From positions 1-60,060 of the forward strand of contig JBJKQL010000128.1 of NCBI GenBank assembly GCA_046705265.1: 60,060 bases of DNA, read 5' to 3'. A program made the translations under genes and the position numbers. The notes below the pieces were generated by a model that worked only from the letters and a program-made list of their open reading frames with translations, had not been told where the DNA came from and did not search any database. Each line of letters opens with the position of its first letter. Position 1 is the first letter of the stretch. This DNA is from JAJYTL01 sp046705265. Lineage in GTDB: Bacteria; Pseudomonadota; Alphaproteobacteria; Ferrovibrionales; Ferrovibrionaceae. Positions 43,541 through 54,313 of this stretch are shown here, in pieces.

Positions 43541-44781
43541 GAGCGATAATCGGCGTTGATGGCGATGTAGCCGTGGGTCAGGTCGCAGGTCCAGATCCGG
43601 GCCTTGCCGCGGCCGATGCCGACGTCGACCGCGATCGCGATTTCGCGGCCCTTGAGATGTGCCGTCGCCTTCGCTTCGTCATAGCCGGGATGGATGCCGC
43701 CCGACGCGGTGACGAGTTCGCCGCCGATGCGGATTTCGAGCCGGTCGCGGTCGGCTCGCTCGCCGGCCTTGCCGACCGCCATGGCGATGCGGCCCCAATT
43801 GGCGTCGGCACCGGCGATCGCCGTCTTAACCAGGGGCGAGTTGGCGATGGCGAGCGCGATCCGCCGTGCCGCACGCCGGCTCGCTGCACCGTTGACGTCG
43901 ATGGTGATCAGCTTTTCGGCGCCCTCGCCGTCGCGCGCTACTTGTTCGGCAAGATCGGCGAGAAGCGTGGCGAGCGCTCTGCGGAACGGTTTGAGCGCCG
44001 GGTCCCGCGCGTCGCGGATCGCGGCATGCCGGGCCTGACCGGTCGCAAAGAAGAGCAATGTGTCGCTGGTTGACGTATCGCCATCGACGGTAAGGCAATT
44101 GAACGATCTCTCGTTTGCCTCGCGCAATAGCCGGTCAAGAATCGCGGCCGGCAGCGCCGCATCGGTTGCGACGAAGGCGAGAAGCGTCGCCATGTCGGGG
44201 GCGATCATGCCGGAGCCCTTGGCAATGCCGTTGAGAGTAACCGCGGCGCCGCCGATTTCGGTTTCGACGGTGGCGCGCTTCGGGAAGGTGTCGGTGGTCA
44301 GAATTGCTGCCGAAGCCGCATCCCAGCCCGTTTCCGCAAGGCCGCGTCCAGCGCCGCTGATTTTCGCCACGATCTTTTCGTAAGGCAGTATCTGGCCGAT
44401 CACCCCGGTCGAGGCCAGCAAAACCTCGTTCGGCCGGCAACCGAGCGTCTTGGCCGTGGCGACAGCCATCGCCTGGCAAGCGGCGATGCCGGCCTTGCCG
44501 GTGAAGACGTTGGCGTTCCCGGCATTCACCACAAGCGCGCGCGCGCGACCGCGGGCGAGGTGTTTCCGGCACCAGTCGATCGGCGCGCCCGGCATGCGCG
44601 ACTGGGTGAGAAGACCGGCGACCTTGGTGCCGCGGGCGAAATCCATCACCAGCAGATCCGGCCGGCCGCGATAGCGCACCGCGCTTTCCAAGCTGGCGAG
44701 CCTGACCCCGGCGATCGGCGGCAAAGCCGGGATTACCTTGGGGGCGAGCGGCGAGACGGGGAGCGGCTTCGACATCGACAT
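43537..44781 (-). CDS. argJ: Bifunctional ornithine acetyltransferase / N-acetylglutamate synthase
   Basis: ArgJ recycles the acetyl group in arginine synthesis, and some forms also make N-acetylglutamate. The 414-residue precursor self-cleaves before T199 in KGSGMIAPDMATLLAF into alpha and beta chains. Other motifs include VVNAGNANVFTGKAG, STGVIGQILP and NCLTVDGDTSTSDT. It is followed by mutT and preceded, 100 bases upstream, by the parvulin gene on the same strand. Whether the second activity is present cannot be read from sequence alone. Confidence 0.95.
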   Translation of the reverse strand: MSMSKPLPVSPLAPKVIPALPPIAGVRLASLESAVRYRGRPDLLVMDFARGTKVAGLLTQSRMPGAPIDWCRKHLARGRARALVVNAGNANVFTGKAGIAACQAMAVATAKTLGCRPNEVLLASTGVIGQILPYEKIVAKISGAGRGLAETGWDAASAAILTTDTFPKRATVETEIGGAAVTLNGIAKGSGMIAPDMATLLAFVATDAALPAAILDRLLREANERSFNCLTVDGDTSTSDTLLFFATGQARHAAIRDARDPALKPFRRALATLLADLAEQVARDGEGAEKLITIDVNGAASRRAARRIALAIANSPLVKTAIAGADANWGRIAMAVGKAGERADRDRLEIRIGGELVTASGGIHPGYDEAKATAHLKGREIAIAVDVGIGRGKARIWTCDLTHGYIAINADYRS

Positions 44782-44883
44782 CTCACGAGAAGGCGACTGC
44801 TGCCGGGACGGGCTATCGCCCGCCCGGCCTCGGGAACGGCGCCCGGCGGAAACCGGCTGCGGCTTCCGCGCGGAGCAATCCTC

Positions 44884-45744
44884 CTATTTCGCCGGCAGGG
44901 CCTGTTTCGGTGCCGCCGTCATCGGCGAGCCATCCTCGTTATAGAGCTGGATCTTGGCCTTGGCACGTAGGTTTTCGACTACCTTCGCGACCGTGGTCTG
45001 AACCATTTCCTCGCGGAGCTTCGGGGCCATTTCCTTGAAGGTCGGAACCGGCTTGGTGCGTCTCGCCTCGACTTCGATTACGTGCCAGCCGAAGGGCGTG
45101 TGCACCGGCGTCTGGCTGAATTGGCCTGGCTTCAAAGCAAAGGCCGCCTTGGCAAAGCTCGGCACCATCTGATCTTCCGTGAAGTAGCCGAGCTCACCGC
45201 CATTCGACGCCGAGGGGTCGATCGACTTCTCCTTGGCAAGGGTGGCGAAATCGGCGCCTTTCTTCAGCTTGGCGATGATCTGCTCCGCCTCCGCCTTGGT
45301 TTTGACCAGGATGTGGCGGGCGCGTACCTCCTCGACCGGCTTCATCGTCTTGACTTTGGCGTCATAGAGCGCCTTGAGCTTGGCCTCGGTCAGTTCCTTC
45401 TTCAGGCGTTGCCCGATATAGGCGCTTTCAAGCGTCTCCTCGCGGGCGAGCGCAATGCGCTGCTTGACCAAGGGATTCTGGTCGAGCTTTTCCTTCTCGG
45501 CCGCCTCGGCGATGAGCTTGCGATCGACGATCTGGTTCAGGAGTGGCGTGTAGAGCACCTTGAGCGGCAAGGCGCGATATTGCTGCGGCAGGTCCTGCAT
45601 CGCGAGAAGAAGGTCGGAACGGTGGATCACGATGCCATTCACGCGCGCCACCACTGGATTCTTGGCCGGTGCTGGAGGCGCGGCAAGGGCGGGCGAGATC
45701 AACAGCGACGACAGCGCCAACGCGCTGAAGAGACGGGCAAACAT
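44884..45744 (-). CDS. Periplasmic parvulin-type peptidyl-prolyl isomerase (SurA/PrsA-like)
   Basis: This foldase assists exported proteins. The ATG at 45744, with AGAGGAG ten bases upstream, gives 286 residues starting with a signal peptide (MFARLFSALALSSLLISPAL, cleavage about residue 22). An N-terminal chaperone helix region (ARVNGIVIHRSDLLLAMQ, LNQIVDRKLIAEAAEKE) is followed by a PpiC domain (about 145-240: RARHILVKTKAEAEQI, GGELGYFTEDQMVPSFAKAA, VHTPFGWHVIEVEARR) and a basic tail. It is divergent from secA, which links it to protein export. Confidence 0.92.
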   Translation of the reverse strand: MFARLFSALALSSLLISPALAAPPAPAKNPVVARVNGIVIHRSDLLLAMQDLPQQYRALPLKVLYTPLLNQIVDRKLIAEAAEKEKLDQNPLVKQRIALAREETLESAYIGQRLKKELTEAKLKALYDAKVKTMKPVEEVRARHILVKTKAEAEQIIAKLKKGADFATLAKEKSIDPSASNGGELGYFTEDQMVPSFAKAAFALKPGQFSQTPVHTPFGWHVIEVEARRTKPVPTFKEMAPKLREEMVQTTVAKVVENLRAKAKIQLYNEDGSPMTAAPKQALPAK

Positions 45745-45884
45745 GACGCAGGGGCTCCTCTGGCCGGAGATCCGACCGGCAAATTTGATGACGCGCCGCC
45801 ATCTCCGCGATCGCGGGCGGCAGCGCGGCGCCAGCATAGGGCCATTCCGGCTGGCCGGCAAAGGTGTTTCTGGCTTTCCCCGCG

Positions 45885-45913
45885 TTGACAGAAGCCGTTC
45901 CGCCTCTTATGTC
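45885..45913 (+). promoter_or_regulatory. Sigma-70-type promoter for secA
   Basis: TTGACA (45885-45890), a perfect -35 box, is followed after 17 bases by TATGTC (45908-45913). It lies 50 bases before the secA start, leaving a short leader. Confidence 0.6.
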
Positions 45914-45962
45914 TCACGGGGACCTGGTCCAGCCGGACGGCCCTTCTCCTCAGGAGTGATGA

Positions 45963-48671
<2,709 letters not shown>

Positions 48672-48728
48672 TTCCAACCCTCGGTGGACGGTCGCCTCCG
48701 TCTTTTGTTCTTCTTTGCCTTTGCACCG

Positions 48729-49595
48729 CTATTTCGTCAGCGCGCGGTCTATGGCGGCAAGCTCGCTCAGGATCCACTGCTGATAGGTTGCACCGCGGGG
48801 CTCGGTTTCCGTCACCGCGACCACCGGGATCTGAGATGCCGTGGCGATTTCCTTCATGCGCTTAGCCATCCGGCCCGACGCCTGGGCATTGTAAACGAGC
48901 AACTTGACCCGGTGCGCTCTGAGGTCACTCTCGAACGCGGCGACGCTGCCGGCGCTCGGGCCCACACCGTTCATGACCGCGATTTGAAACCGCATGTTCC
49001 TGACGGGCATGCCAAGGGCGGCGAACATGTAGCCGAAAACCGGTTCCGTCGCCGTCACCGGCGTGCCGGCGAGGCGTGCCCTGAGCGTTGCGATTTTGGC
49101 TTGTATGGCGTCCATCGAGTGCCGGAATCGCGTAAGATGTTCCTCGAAGTCAGCGCGGTGCGCCGGATCAAGGCGGCTCAAATCCGCCGCCAGGATTTTG
49201 GCCAGCCTCGGCATGGTCGCCGGATCGTACCAAATATGCGGATTATCGCCGGCCTTGGCGCCGATCAGTCCAGCGACCACGATGACCTCGCGACCGGGCT
49301 TCCGGATGGCGCCGAGAAGCTTCGCCATCCAAGGATCGTAGCCGATGCCGTTGTAGATGACGATACGGGCCGCCGACACCTCTCGGGCGACAGAAGGGCT
49401 GACCTCGAAGAGGTGCGGATCCTGGTCGGGGTTGGCGAGAATGCTGACCACTTTCGCATGGTTGCCGCCGATTTGTTGCGCGACGTCGCCATAGAAGTTC
49501 TCGGCCGCCAAAATGGGGATGGCGCCTGCCGCACGGGCAGCCGTGGGAATGATGAGCCCGGCGAAAAACGCGGCCAACAAAGCGAGCGGTTTCAT
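48729..49595 (-). CDS. ZnuA-like zinc ABC transporter substrate-binding protein
   Basis: It would capture zinc (or manganese) in the periplasm for an ABC importer. The 288 residues have a signal peptide (MKPLALLAAFFAGLIIPTAARA) and the cluster A-I fold. Metal ligands visible: H61 (DQDPHLFEVSPS) and H120 (DNPHIWYDP). The third position, His in classical ZnuA, is E184 in TATEPVFGYM, and no His-rich loop is present. No permease or ATPase gene lies next to it, so the transporter partners are elsewhere or missing. A palindrome 49 bases upstream may be a Zur site. Confidence 0.85.
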   Translation of the reverse strand: MKPLALLAAFFAGLIIPTAARAAGAIPILAAENFYGDVAQQIGGNHAKVVSILANPDQDPHLFEVSPSVAREVSAARIVIYNGIGYDPWMAKLLGAIRKPGREVIVVAGLIGAKAGDNPHIWYDPATMPRLAKILAADLSRLDPAHRADFEEHLTRFRHSMDAIQAKIATLRARLAGTPVTATEPVFGYMFAALGMPVRNMRFQIAVMNGVGPSAGSVAAFESDLRAHRVKLLVYNAQASGRMAKRMKEIATASQIPVVAVTETEPRGATYQQWILSELAAIDRALTK

Positions 49596-49643
49596 TCCGG
49601 TTTCTCTGCAAAGAGGAGGCTGGGGAACACTTCAAAATGGAAT

Positions 49644-49651
49644 GTTATAAC
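49644..49651 (-). promoter_or_regulatory. Candidate Zur-type operator upstream of the ZnuA-like gene
   Basis: GTTATAAC is a perfect 8-bp palindrome in the larger context AATGTTATAACGT, about 49 bases before the start codon. Proteobacterial Zur boxes are AT-rich palindromes built around TGTTATA/TATAACA, so zinc repression is plausible but unproven. A further TAACATA lies at 49659-49665. Confidence 0.4.
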
Positions 49652-49872
49652 GTGTCGCTAACATACCCGCGTCAATTCGCCAATCGATATCGTGACGCGG
49701 CGCGGCGCCGCCTAAGGGCGCGGAGACATGACCTTGAGCGATGATTGCGCCCGTGCCGGTCCTTCGCAGGCGGCCCCTCAAGTCTTCCCATAATGTTTCG
49801 CAAGTCTTTGCCGAAGCGTCGAAAGACGTTAGGCTAAAAAAGAAGACAACGGGGTAGTGGCCGGAGTTCAAA

Positions 49873-51042
49873 GTGGAGCAAGCGATCGCAGCCGAAGCGT
49901 TCCGGATCGCGGTTCCGGACGCGACGCTCGCCGATCTCCGCGAACGGCTTGCGGCGACCCGATGGCCGGCGGAGCCCGAGGGCGCCGCGTGGCGGCTCGG
50001 CGCCAACCTCGGCTACCTGCAAAAATTCGTCATGCACTGGCGGGAGGGTTATGATTGGCGCGCGGAAGAGGCGGCGCTCAACGCCTTGCCGCAATACCGC
50101 GCGGAAATTGGCGGTCTCAAGATCCATTTTTTGTATTACCCGGGCGTCGGGCCAAGGCCGAAACCGCTGCTTCTCACCCATGGCTGGCCTGGATCGGTTT
50201 TCGAATTCCGCGATATCGTGTTTCCGTTGGCCGATCCGGCGCGTTTCGGCGGCGATCCCGCTGACGCCTTCACGGTGATCGCGCCCAGCCTTCCGGGCTA
50301 CGGCTTTTCCGCCGCGCCGGCCGCACCCATGACGCCGGCCGAAATCGCTGATCTCTGGCATCGTCTGATGTCGGACGTGCTGTGCTTTCCGCGCTATTTC
50401 GCCCATGGCGGCGATTGGGGCTCGGTCGTGACCTCGGAACTCGCGCGCCGTCACGGCGAAGCGGTGACGGCGATCCATCTCACCATGCTGGGGTTGCGCC
50501 CGACCTTGGGCGAAGGCGTGCCGCCTTTGAGCGAGGCCGAGCAGCGCTGGATCAACGTCACGCGAGAGCGGCTCCAGCGTGAAGGCGGCTATCAGGAAAT
50601 TCAGGGCACGCGGCCGCAATCGCTTGCTTATGGGCTGACCGATTCGCCGGCCGGCCTCGCCGCCTGGATCGTGGAGAAATACCACGGCTGGCCGGGCGCC
50701 AAGGCCGATCAGCCACCGCCCTTTGCCATGGACCGGCTGATCACCCAAGTCATGCTTTATTGGTTGAACGGGATCAACGCGGCGAACTGGCTCTATTTTG
50801 CGGTGAGGAACCGGGGCGGCTTGACGCTCAAGCCAGGTGAGCGGATCACGGTGCCGACCGGTTTCGCCTTCTTTCCCTTCGATCTCTTTCCCCCGCCGCC
50901 AGCGGAATGGGTAAAGCGCATCTATCATGTAGCCGACCGGCGTGACTTCGACCGCGGCGGCCATTTCGTCGCGATGGAAAACGGCCCGCTTCTGATCGAG
51001 GAGTTGCGGCGTTTCTTTCGTGCCTTCCGTGATGAACAATGA
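49873..51042 (+). CDS. Epoxide hydrolase (alpha/beta hydrolase), first of a tandem pair
   Basis: These enzymes open epoxide rings to diols. The 389 residues start with the N-terminal meander of microsomal-type epoxide hydrolases (FRIAVPDATLADLRERLAAT, VMHWREGYDWRAEEAALN). The catalytic core has the oxyanion motif HGWP (103-106), nucleophile D181 (AHGGDWGSVV) and H364 (RGGHFVAMENG). The start is a GTG at 49873. It overlaps the second hydrolase by four bases (ATGA), so the two are co-translated. The physiological substrate is unknown. Confidence 0.88.
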   Translation: MEQAIAAEAFRIAVPDATLADLRERLAATRWPAEPEGAAWRLGANLGYLQKFVMHWREGYDWRAEEAALNALPQYRAEIGGLKIHFLYYPGVGPRPKPLLLTHGWPGSVFEFRDIVFPLADPARFGGDPADAFTVIAPSLPGYGFSAAPAAPMTPAEIADLWHRLMSDVLCFPRYFAHGGDWGSVVTSELARRHGEAVTAIHLTMLGLRPTLGEGVPPLSEAEQRWINVTRERLQREGGYQEIQGTRPQSLAYGLTDSPAGLAAWIVEKYHGWPGAKADQPPPFAMDRLITQVMLYWLNGINAANWLYFAVRNRGGLTLKPGERITVPTGFAFFPFDLFPPPPAEWVKRIYHVADRRDFDRGGHFVAMENGPLLIEELRRFFRAFRDEQ

Positions 51043-52217
51043 CCACGGAATCCGCCAAGCCCGAACCTTTCGCGATCGCTGTCGCTCCCGCTGCGATTGC
51101 AGACCTCAAACGCCGTCTTGCGCGAACGCGCTGGCCGAACGAACCCGAGAATCGCGACTGGCGCTTCGGCAGCGAGCGCGCAAGCGTGAGGAGGCTGGTC
51201 GAGCATTGGCGCGAAATCTATGACTGGCCGGCCGAAGAGGCCAAGCTTAACGCCTTTCCCCACTATACGGTCGAGATCGAAGCTCCGGGGCAACAACGTC
51301 AACGGCTGCATTACCTGCACGAGCCCGGGTCGGGCCTGGTACCGCAGCCTTTGCTGCTGATCCACGGCTGGCCAAGCTCGTTTTATGAGTTTCTTCCCGT
51401 CATCGAGGCTTTAGCCCACCCCGACCGCTTTGACGGCGACGAAGCGGAAGCCTTCGACGTGGTGGTGGTGTCCCTGCCGGGTTATGGCTTTTCGCCGCCG
51501 CCGGCAAAGCCACTCGGCCCCCGCGCCATGGCCTCACTCTGCCAGACGCTGATGACCAAGGTGCTCGGATACCGCCATTTCATCGTCCATGGTAATGATT
51601 GGGGTGCCGCTGTTGCCTCCTACCTTGGTCTCGAATGGCCGCAGACCTTAGCCGGGCTTTCGCTGCAAAGCTTGCCTTTGGCCCCATGGCAGGGGCCGGG
51701 CAGCGTGCCGTTGACCCAACCCGAGCAGGAATTCCTTGCCCGTCTTCGCCGCTACTGGCGGGAAGAAATCGGCCATCAGGCGATCCAGGCCACGAAGCCG
51801 CAGACGCTTGCCTTCGCGCTCACCGATTCGCCGGCCGGCTTGGTTGGCTGGCTGCTCGAAAAATTCCGCAGCCTCGCGGATACGAGCGGCAACCTTGAGC
51901 GGCGGTTCTCCCGCGACCAGCTTTGTACCATGTTGTCCCTCTATTGGTTCACCGCCGCCATCGGCCCCGCGAGCTGGCCTTTTTACGCCGCGCGGCAGGA
52001 TGGTTCGCTGCGCCTCAAGGCGGGGCAGCGCGTCGGGGTTTCGACCGGCTATATGGCCTTTCCCCTTGCCGATCTGCCGCGCCCGCCGCGCGTCTGGGTC
52101 GAGCGTATGTACGAGGTCCGACGCTGGTCGGAACTGGATGCCGGCGGCCATTTCGCCGCTCTCGAGGAACCCGAGCTTTTCATCGAGGAAATCCGCGCCT
52201 TCAGCCGCAGCCTGTAG
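51039..52217 (+). CDS. Epoxide hydrolase, second of a tandem pair
   Basis: This is a 392-residue paralogue of the preceding gene, alignable along its whole length: FAIAVAPAAIADLKRRLART, LVEHWREIYDWPAEEAKLN, HGWP (109-112), nucleophile D187 in VHGNDWGAAV (GNDW instead of GGDW) and H371 in AGGHFAALEE. It begins inside the stop of the first gene. The pair probably came from duplication, then diverged around the active site. It converges with accA, 12 bases from its end. Confidence 0.88.
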   Translation: MTTESAKPEPFAIAVAPAAIADLKRRLARTRWPNEPENRDWRFGSERASVRRLVEHWREIYDWPAEEAKLNAFPHYTVEIEAPGQQRQRLHYLHEPGSGLVPQPLLLIHGWPSSFYEFLPVIEALAHPDRFDGDEAEAFDVVVVSLPGYGFSPPPAKPLGPRAMASLCQTLMTKVLGYRHFIVHGNDWGAAVASYLGLEWPQTLAGLSLQSLPLAPWQGPGSVPLTQPEQEFLARLRRYWREEIGHQAIQATKPQTLAFALTDSPAGLVGWLLEKFRSLADTSGNLERRFSRDQLCTMLSLYWFTAAIGPASWPFYAARQDGSLRLKAGQRVGVSTGYMAFPLADLPRPPRVWVERMYEVRRWSELDAGGHFAALEEPELFIEEIRAFSRSL

Positions 52218-52229
52218 CCGGCGGGCGCG

Positions 52230-53189
52230 CTAAAGGCGGCCGCGGCCGTCGATGTCAAGAAACTTGCGCCGCCGTTGCTCGCGGAACGCCTCGGACGCGA
52301 TGCCGGAGAGCGCCTTGAGGGCGTCCTCGATCGCGTTGCCGACGGCGGCGATCGTGCGCTCGGGTTGCCGATGTGCGCCGCCGATGGGCTCTGGGATCAC
52401 CCGATCCACCACCTTGAGAGCGAGAAGATCGGCGGCGGTGAGCTTCAAGGCATCCGCCGCCTCGCGGGCCTTTTCCGCCGCATGCCAAAGGATCGACGCG
52501 CAGGCCTCGGGTGAGGCTACCGAATAGACGGCGTGTTCCAACATCATCGTTTGATTGGCGGCGGCGATGGCGACGGCGCCGCCCGACCCGCCTTCGCCGA
52601 GAATGACCGCAACCAGCGGAACCTTGAGGTCGAGGCAGCAATCGATGGCGCGTGCAATCGCCTCGGCCTGTCCGTGCTCCTCAGCGTCGATCCCCGGGTA
52701 GGCGCCCGGCGTGTCCACCAATGTGATTACCGGCAGGCCGAAGCGTTCGGCAAGGCGCATGAGCCGCACCGCCTTGCGATAGCCCTCGGGCCGCGCCATG
52801 CCGAAATTATGAGCAATGCGGCCCTCAGTGGCACGCCCCTTGTCGTGGCCAATCACCATGACCGAGCGGCCGCGGAAACGGCCGAGTCCGCCACCGATCG
52901 CTCTGTCGTCGGCGAAAGCGCGATCGCCCGCCAGAGCGGTGAAATCGGTGATGAGGGCGCCGACATAGTCCTCGAAATGAGGTCGGTCGGGGTGCCGAGC
53001 GACCAGCGTTTTCTGCCACGGCGTAAGCTTGGCATAGAGCGCGCGGAGCGATTGCTCGGCCTTGGCCTTAAGGCGCTGGATGTCGTCGGCGATGTTGAGG
53101 TCGTTGCCGCCTGCGGTCTGCTCGAGTTCGCGCAACTTGCCCTCAAGCTCGGCGATCGGCTTTTCGAAATCGAGATAAGTCTGTGCCAT
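52230..53189 (-). CDS. accA: Acetyl-CoA carboxylase carboxyltransferase alpha subunit
   Basis: AccA with AccD moves the carboxyl group from biotin to acetyl-CoA in fatty acid synthesis. The 319 residues start MAQTYLDFEKPIAELEGKLR, with a coiled-coil lead, then the crotonase-type core with HPDRPHFEDYVGALITDF, GLPVITLVDTPGAYPGIDAE and AVILGEGGSGGAVAIAAANQ. The end carries the standard C-terminal helices. It lies upstream of nothing on its own strand and follows xerD by about 107 bases in which I see no gene. Confidence 0.97.
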   Translation of the reverse strand: MAQTYLDFEKPIAELEGKLRELEQTAGGNDLNIADDIQRLKAKAEQSLRALYAKLTPWQKTLVARHPDRPHFEDYVGALITDFTALAGDRAFADDRAIGGGLGRFRGRSVMVIGHDKGRATEGRIAHNFGMARPEGYRKAVRLMRLAERFGLPVITLVDTPGAYPGIDAEEHGQAEAIARAIDCCLDLKVPLVAVILGEGGSGGAVAIAAANQTMMLEHAVYSVASPEACASILWHAAEKAREAADALKLTAADLLALKVVDRVIPEPIGGAHRQPERTIAAVGNAIEDALKALSGIASEAFREQRRRKFLDIDGRGRL

Positions 53190-53296
53190 GCCTCGGTCGT
53201 TCGTCGCTGCTCATTCGCCGCTTGGGCCAATCGGTACGCCGGGTCACGGGCCAACGCCGGACCGGCGCGCCACCATGTCGGGGCGGGGAGGCGAAG

Positions 53297-54310
53297 TCAA
53301 TCCCGGCTTGGCTTGCGCCGCGATTGCTGTGGTGGTGAATCGGTGGTGCCGTTGCCGGATCGGTTCAGGGGATGGTGCTCGGCGACCAGGGATTTCAGGC
53401 GTTCGTCGAGCACATGGGTGTAGATTTCGGTGGTTGCGACATCCGCATGACCGAGAAGCTGCTGCACGACGCGAAGATCGGCGCCATGGGCGAGAAGATG
53501 GCTGGCGAAGGCATGACGCAGCACGTGTGGCGACACCTTGGCGGGGTCGAGCCCGGCGTTGACGGCAAGCTCGTGCAGAAGCTGATAAAAGCGGATGCGG
53601 GTGAGCGTCCCGGAGCGTCCGCGCGAGGGAAACAGCCAACGCGAGGGCCGTTTTGCTTTGAGGAAGTGGGCGCGCACGTCGAGATAAGCTTCAAGCGTCC
53701 TAAGTGCCCGGTCGCCGAGCGGCACCAGCCGCTCTTTCTTGCCCTTGCCGCGGATGATGAGAAAACGGGCGTCCTCACGGGGCAGCGGATAGGGCAGTGC
53801 CAGGAGTTCCGAGACGCGCATGCCGGTGGCATAAAGCAATTCGATCATGACATGAAGCCGGCGGCCGTCAGGGCCGGGCCGGTCGCGCGCCGCCGTGAGC
53901 AGCCGCTCGACCTCGGCCTCGCTCAAAATCTTCGGCAGCGGCCGCCGCCGCCTCGGGCTATCGAGGGTAGTCGTGGGATCGTCGGCGCGCCGGCCCTCGG
54001 AATAAAGGAAGCGGTAGAATTGCCTGAGGCAGGAAATGCGCCGTGCCGCCGTCGCGGGCGCCAGTCCCTCCTTGGTGAACGAGCGCAGATAGCGGCTTAG
54101 ATTATCGCGATCGATGGCAAGGAGGTCACTGCCCGCTTGTTCGGCCCAGATTTCCGCCTTGGTGAGGTCGCGGGCATAGGCGGCGAGGGTATGCCCTGAA
54201 GCCGCCCGTTCCGCCGCCAGCATTTCAAGAAACGCCTCGACCGCATGCTTGGCCGCCGGCACGGATGCCGCTGCGCTTATGTTGCTGAGGGAGGAGGGAG
54301 CGACACTCAT
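53297..54310 (-). CDS. xerD: Tyrosine recombinase XerD
   Basis: This is the XerC partner that acts at dif. The 337 residues have an N-terminal core-binding domain (about 22-110) and the catalytic set R165 (ATGMRVSELL), a beta-hairpin lysine (GKGKKERLVP), H262 and R265 (SPHVLRHAFASHLL), H288 (LLGHADVATTEIYTHV) and nucleophile Y297. The E-I-Y-T-H-V ending and the place near accA and aroK are usual for XerD. It follows the 626-residue secreted protein by three bases. A C-terminal tail (about 310-337) is basic and likely disordered. Confidence 0.9.
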   Translation of the reverse strand: MSVAPSSLSNISAAASVPAAKHAVEAFLEMLAAERAASGHTLAAYARDLTKAEIWAEQAGSDLLAIDRDNLSRYLRSFTKEGLAPATAARRISCLRQFYRFLYSEGRRADDPTTTLDSPRRRRPLPKILSEAEVERLLTAARDRPGPDGRRLHVMIELLYATGMRVSELLALPYPLPREDARFLIIRGKGKKERLVPLGDRALRTLEAYLDVRAHFLKAKRPSRWLFPSRGRSGTLTRIRFYQLLHELAVNAGLDPAKVSPHVLRHAFASHLLAHGADLRVVQQLLGHADVATTEIYTHVLDERLKSLVAEHHPLNRSGNGTTDSPPQQSRRKPSRD

Positions 54311-54313
54311 TGG

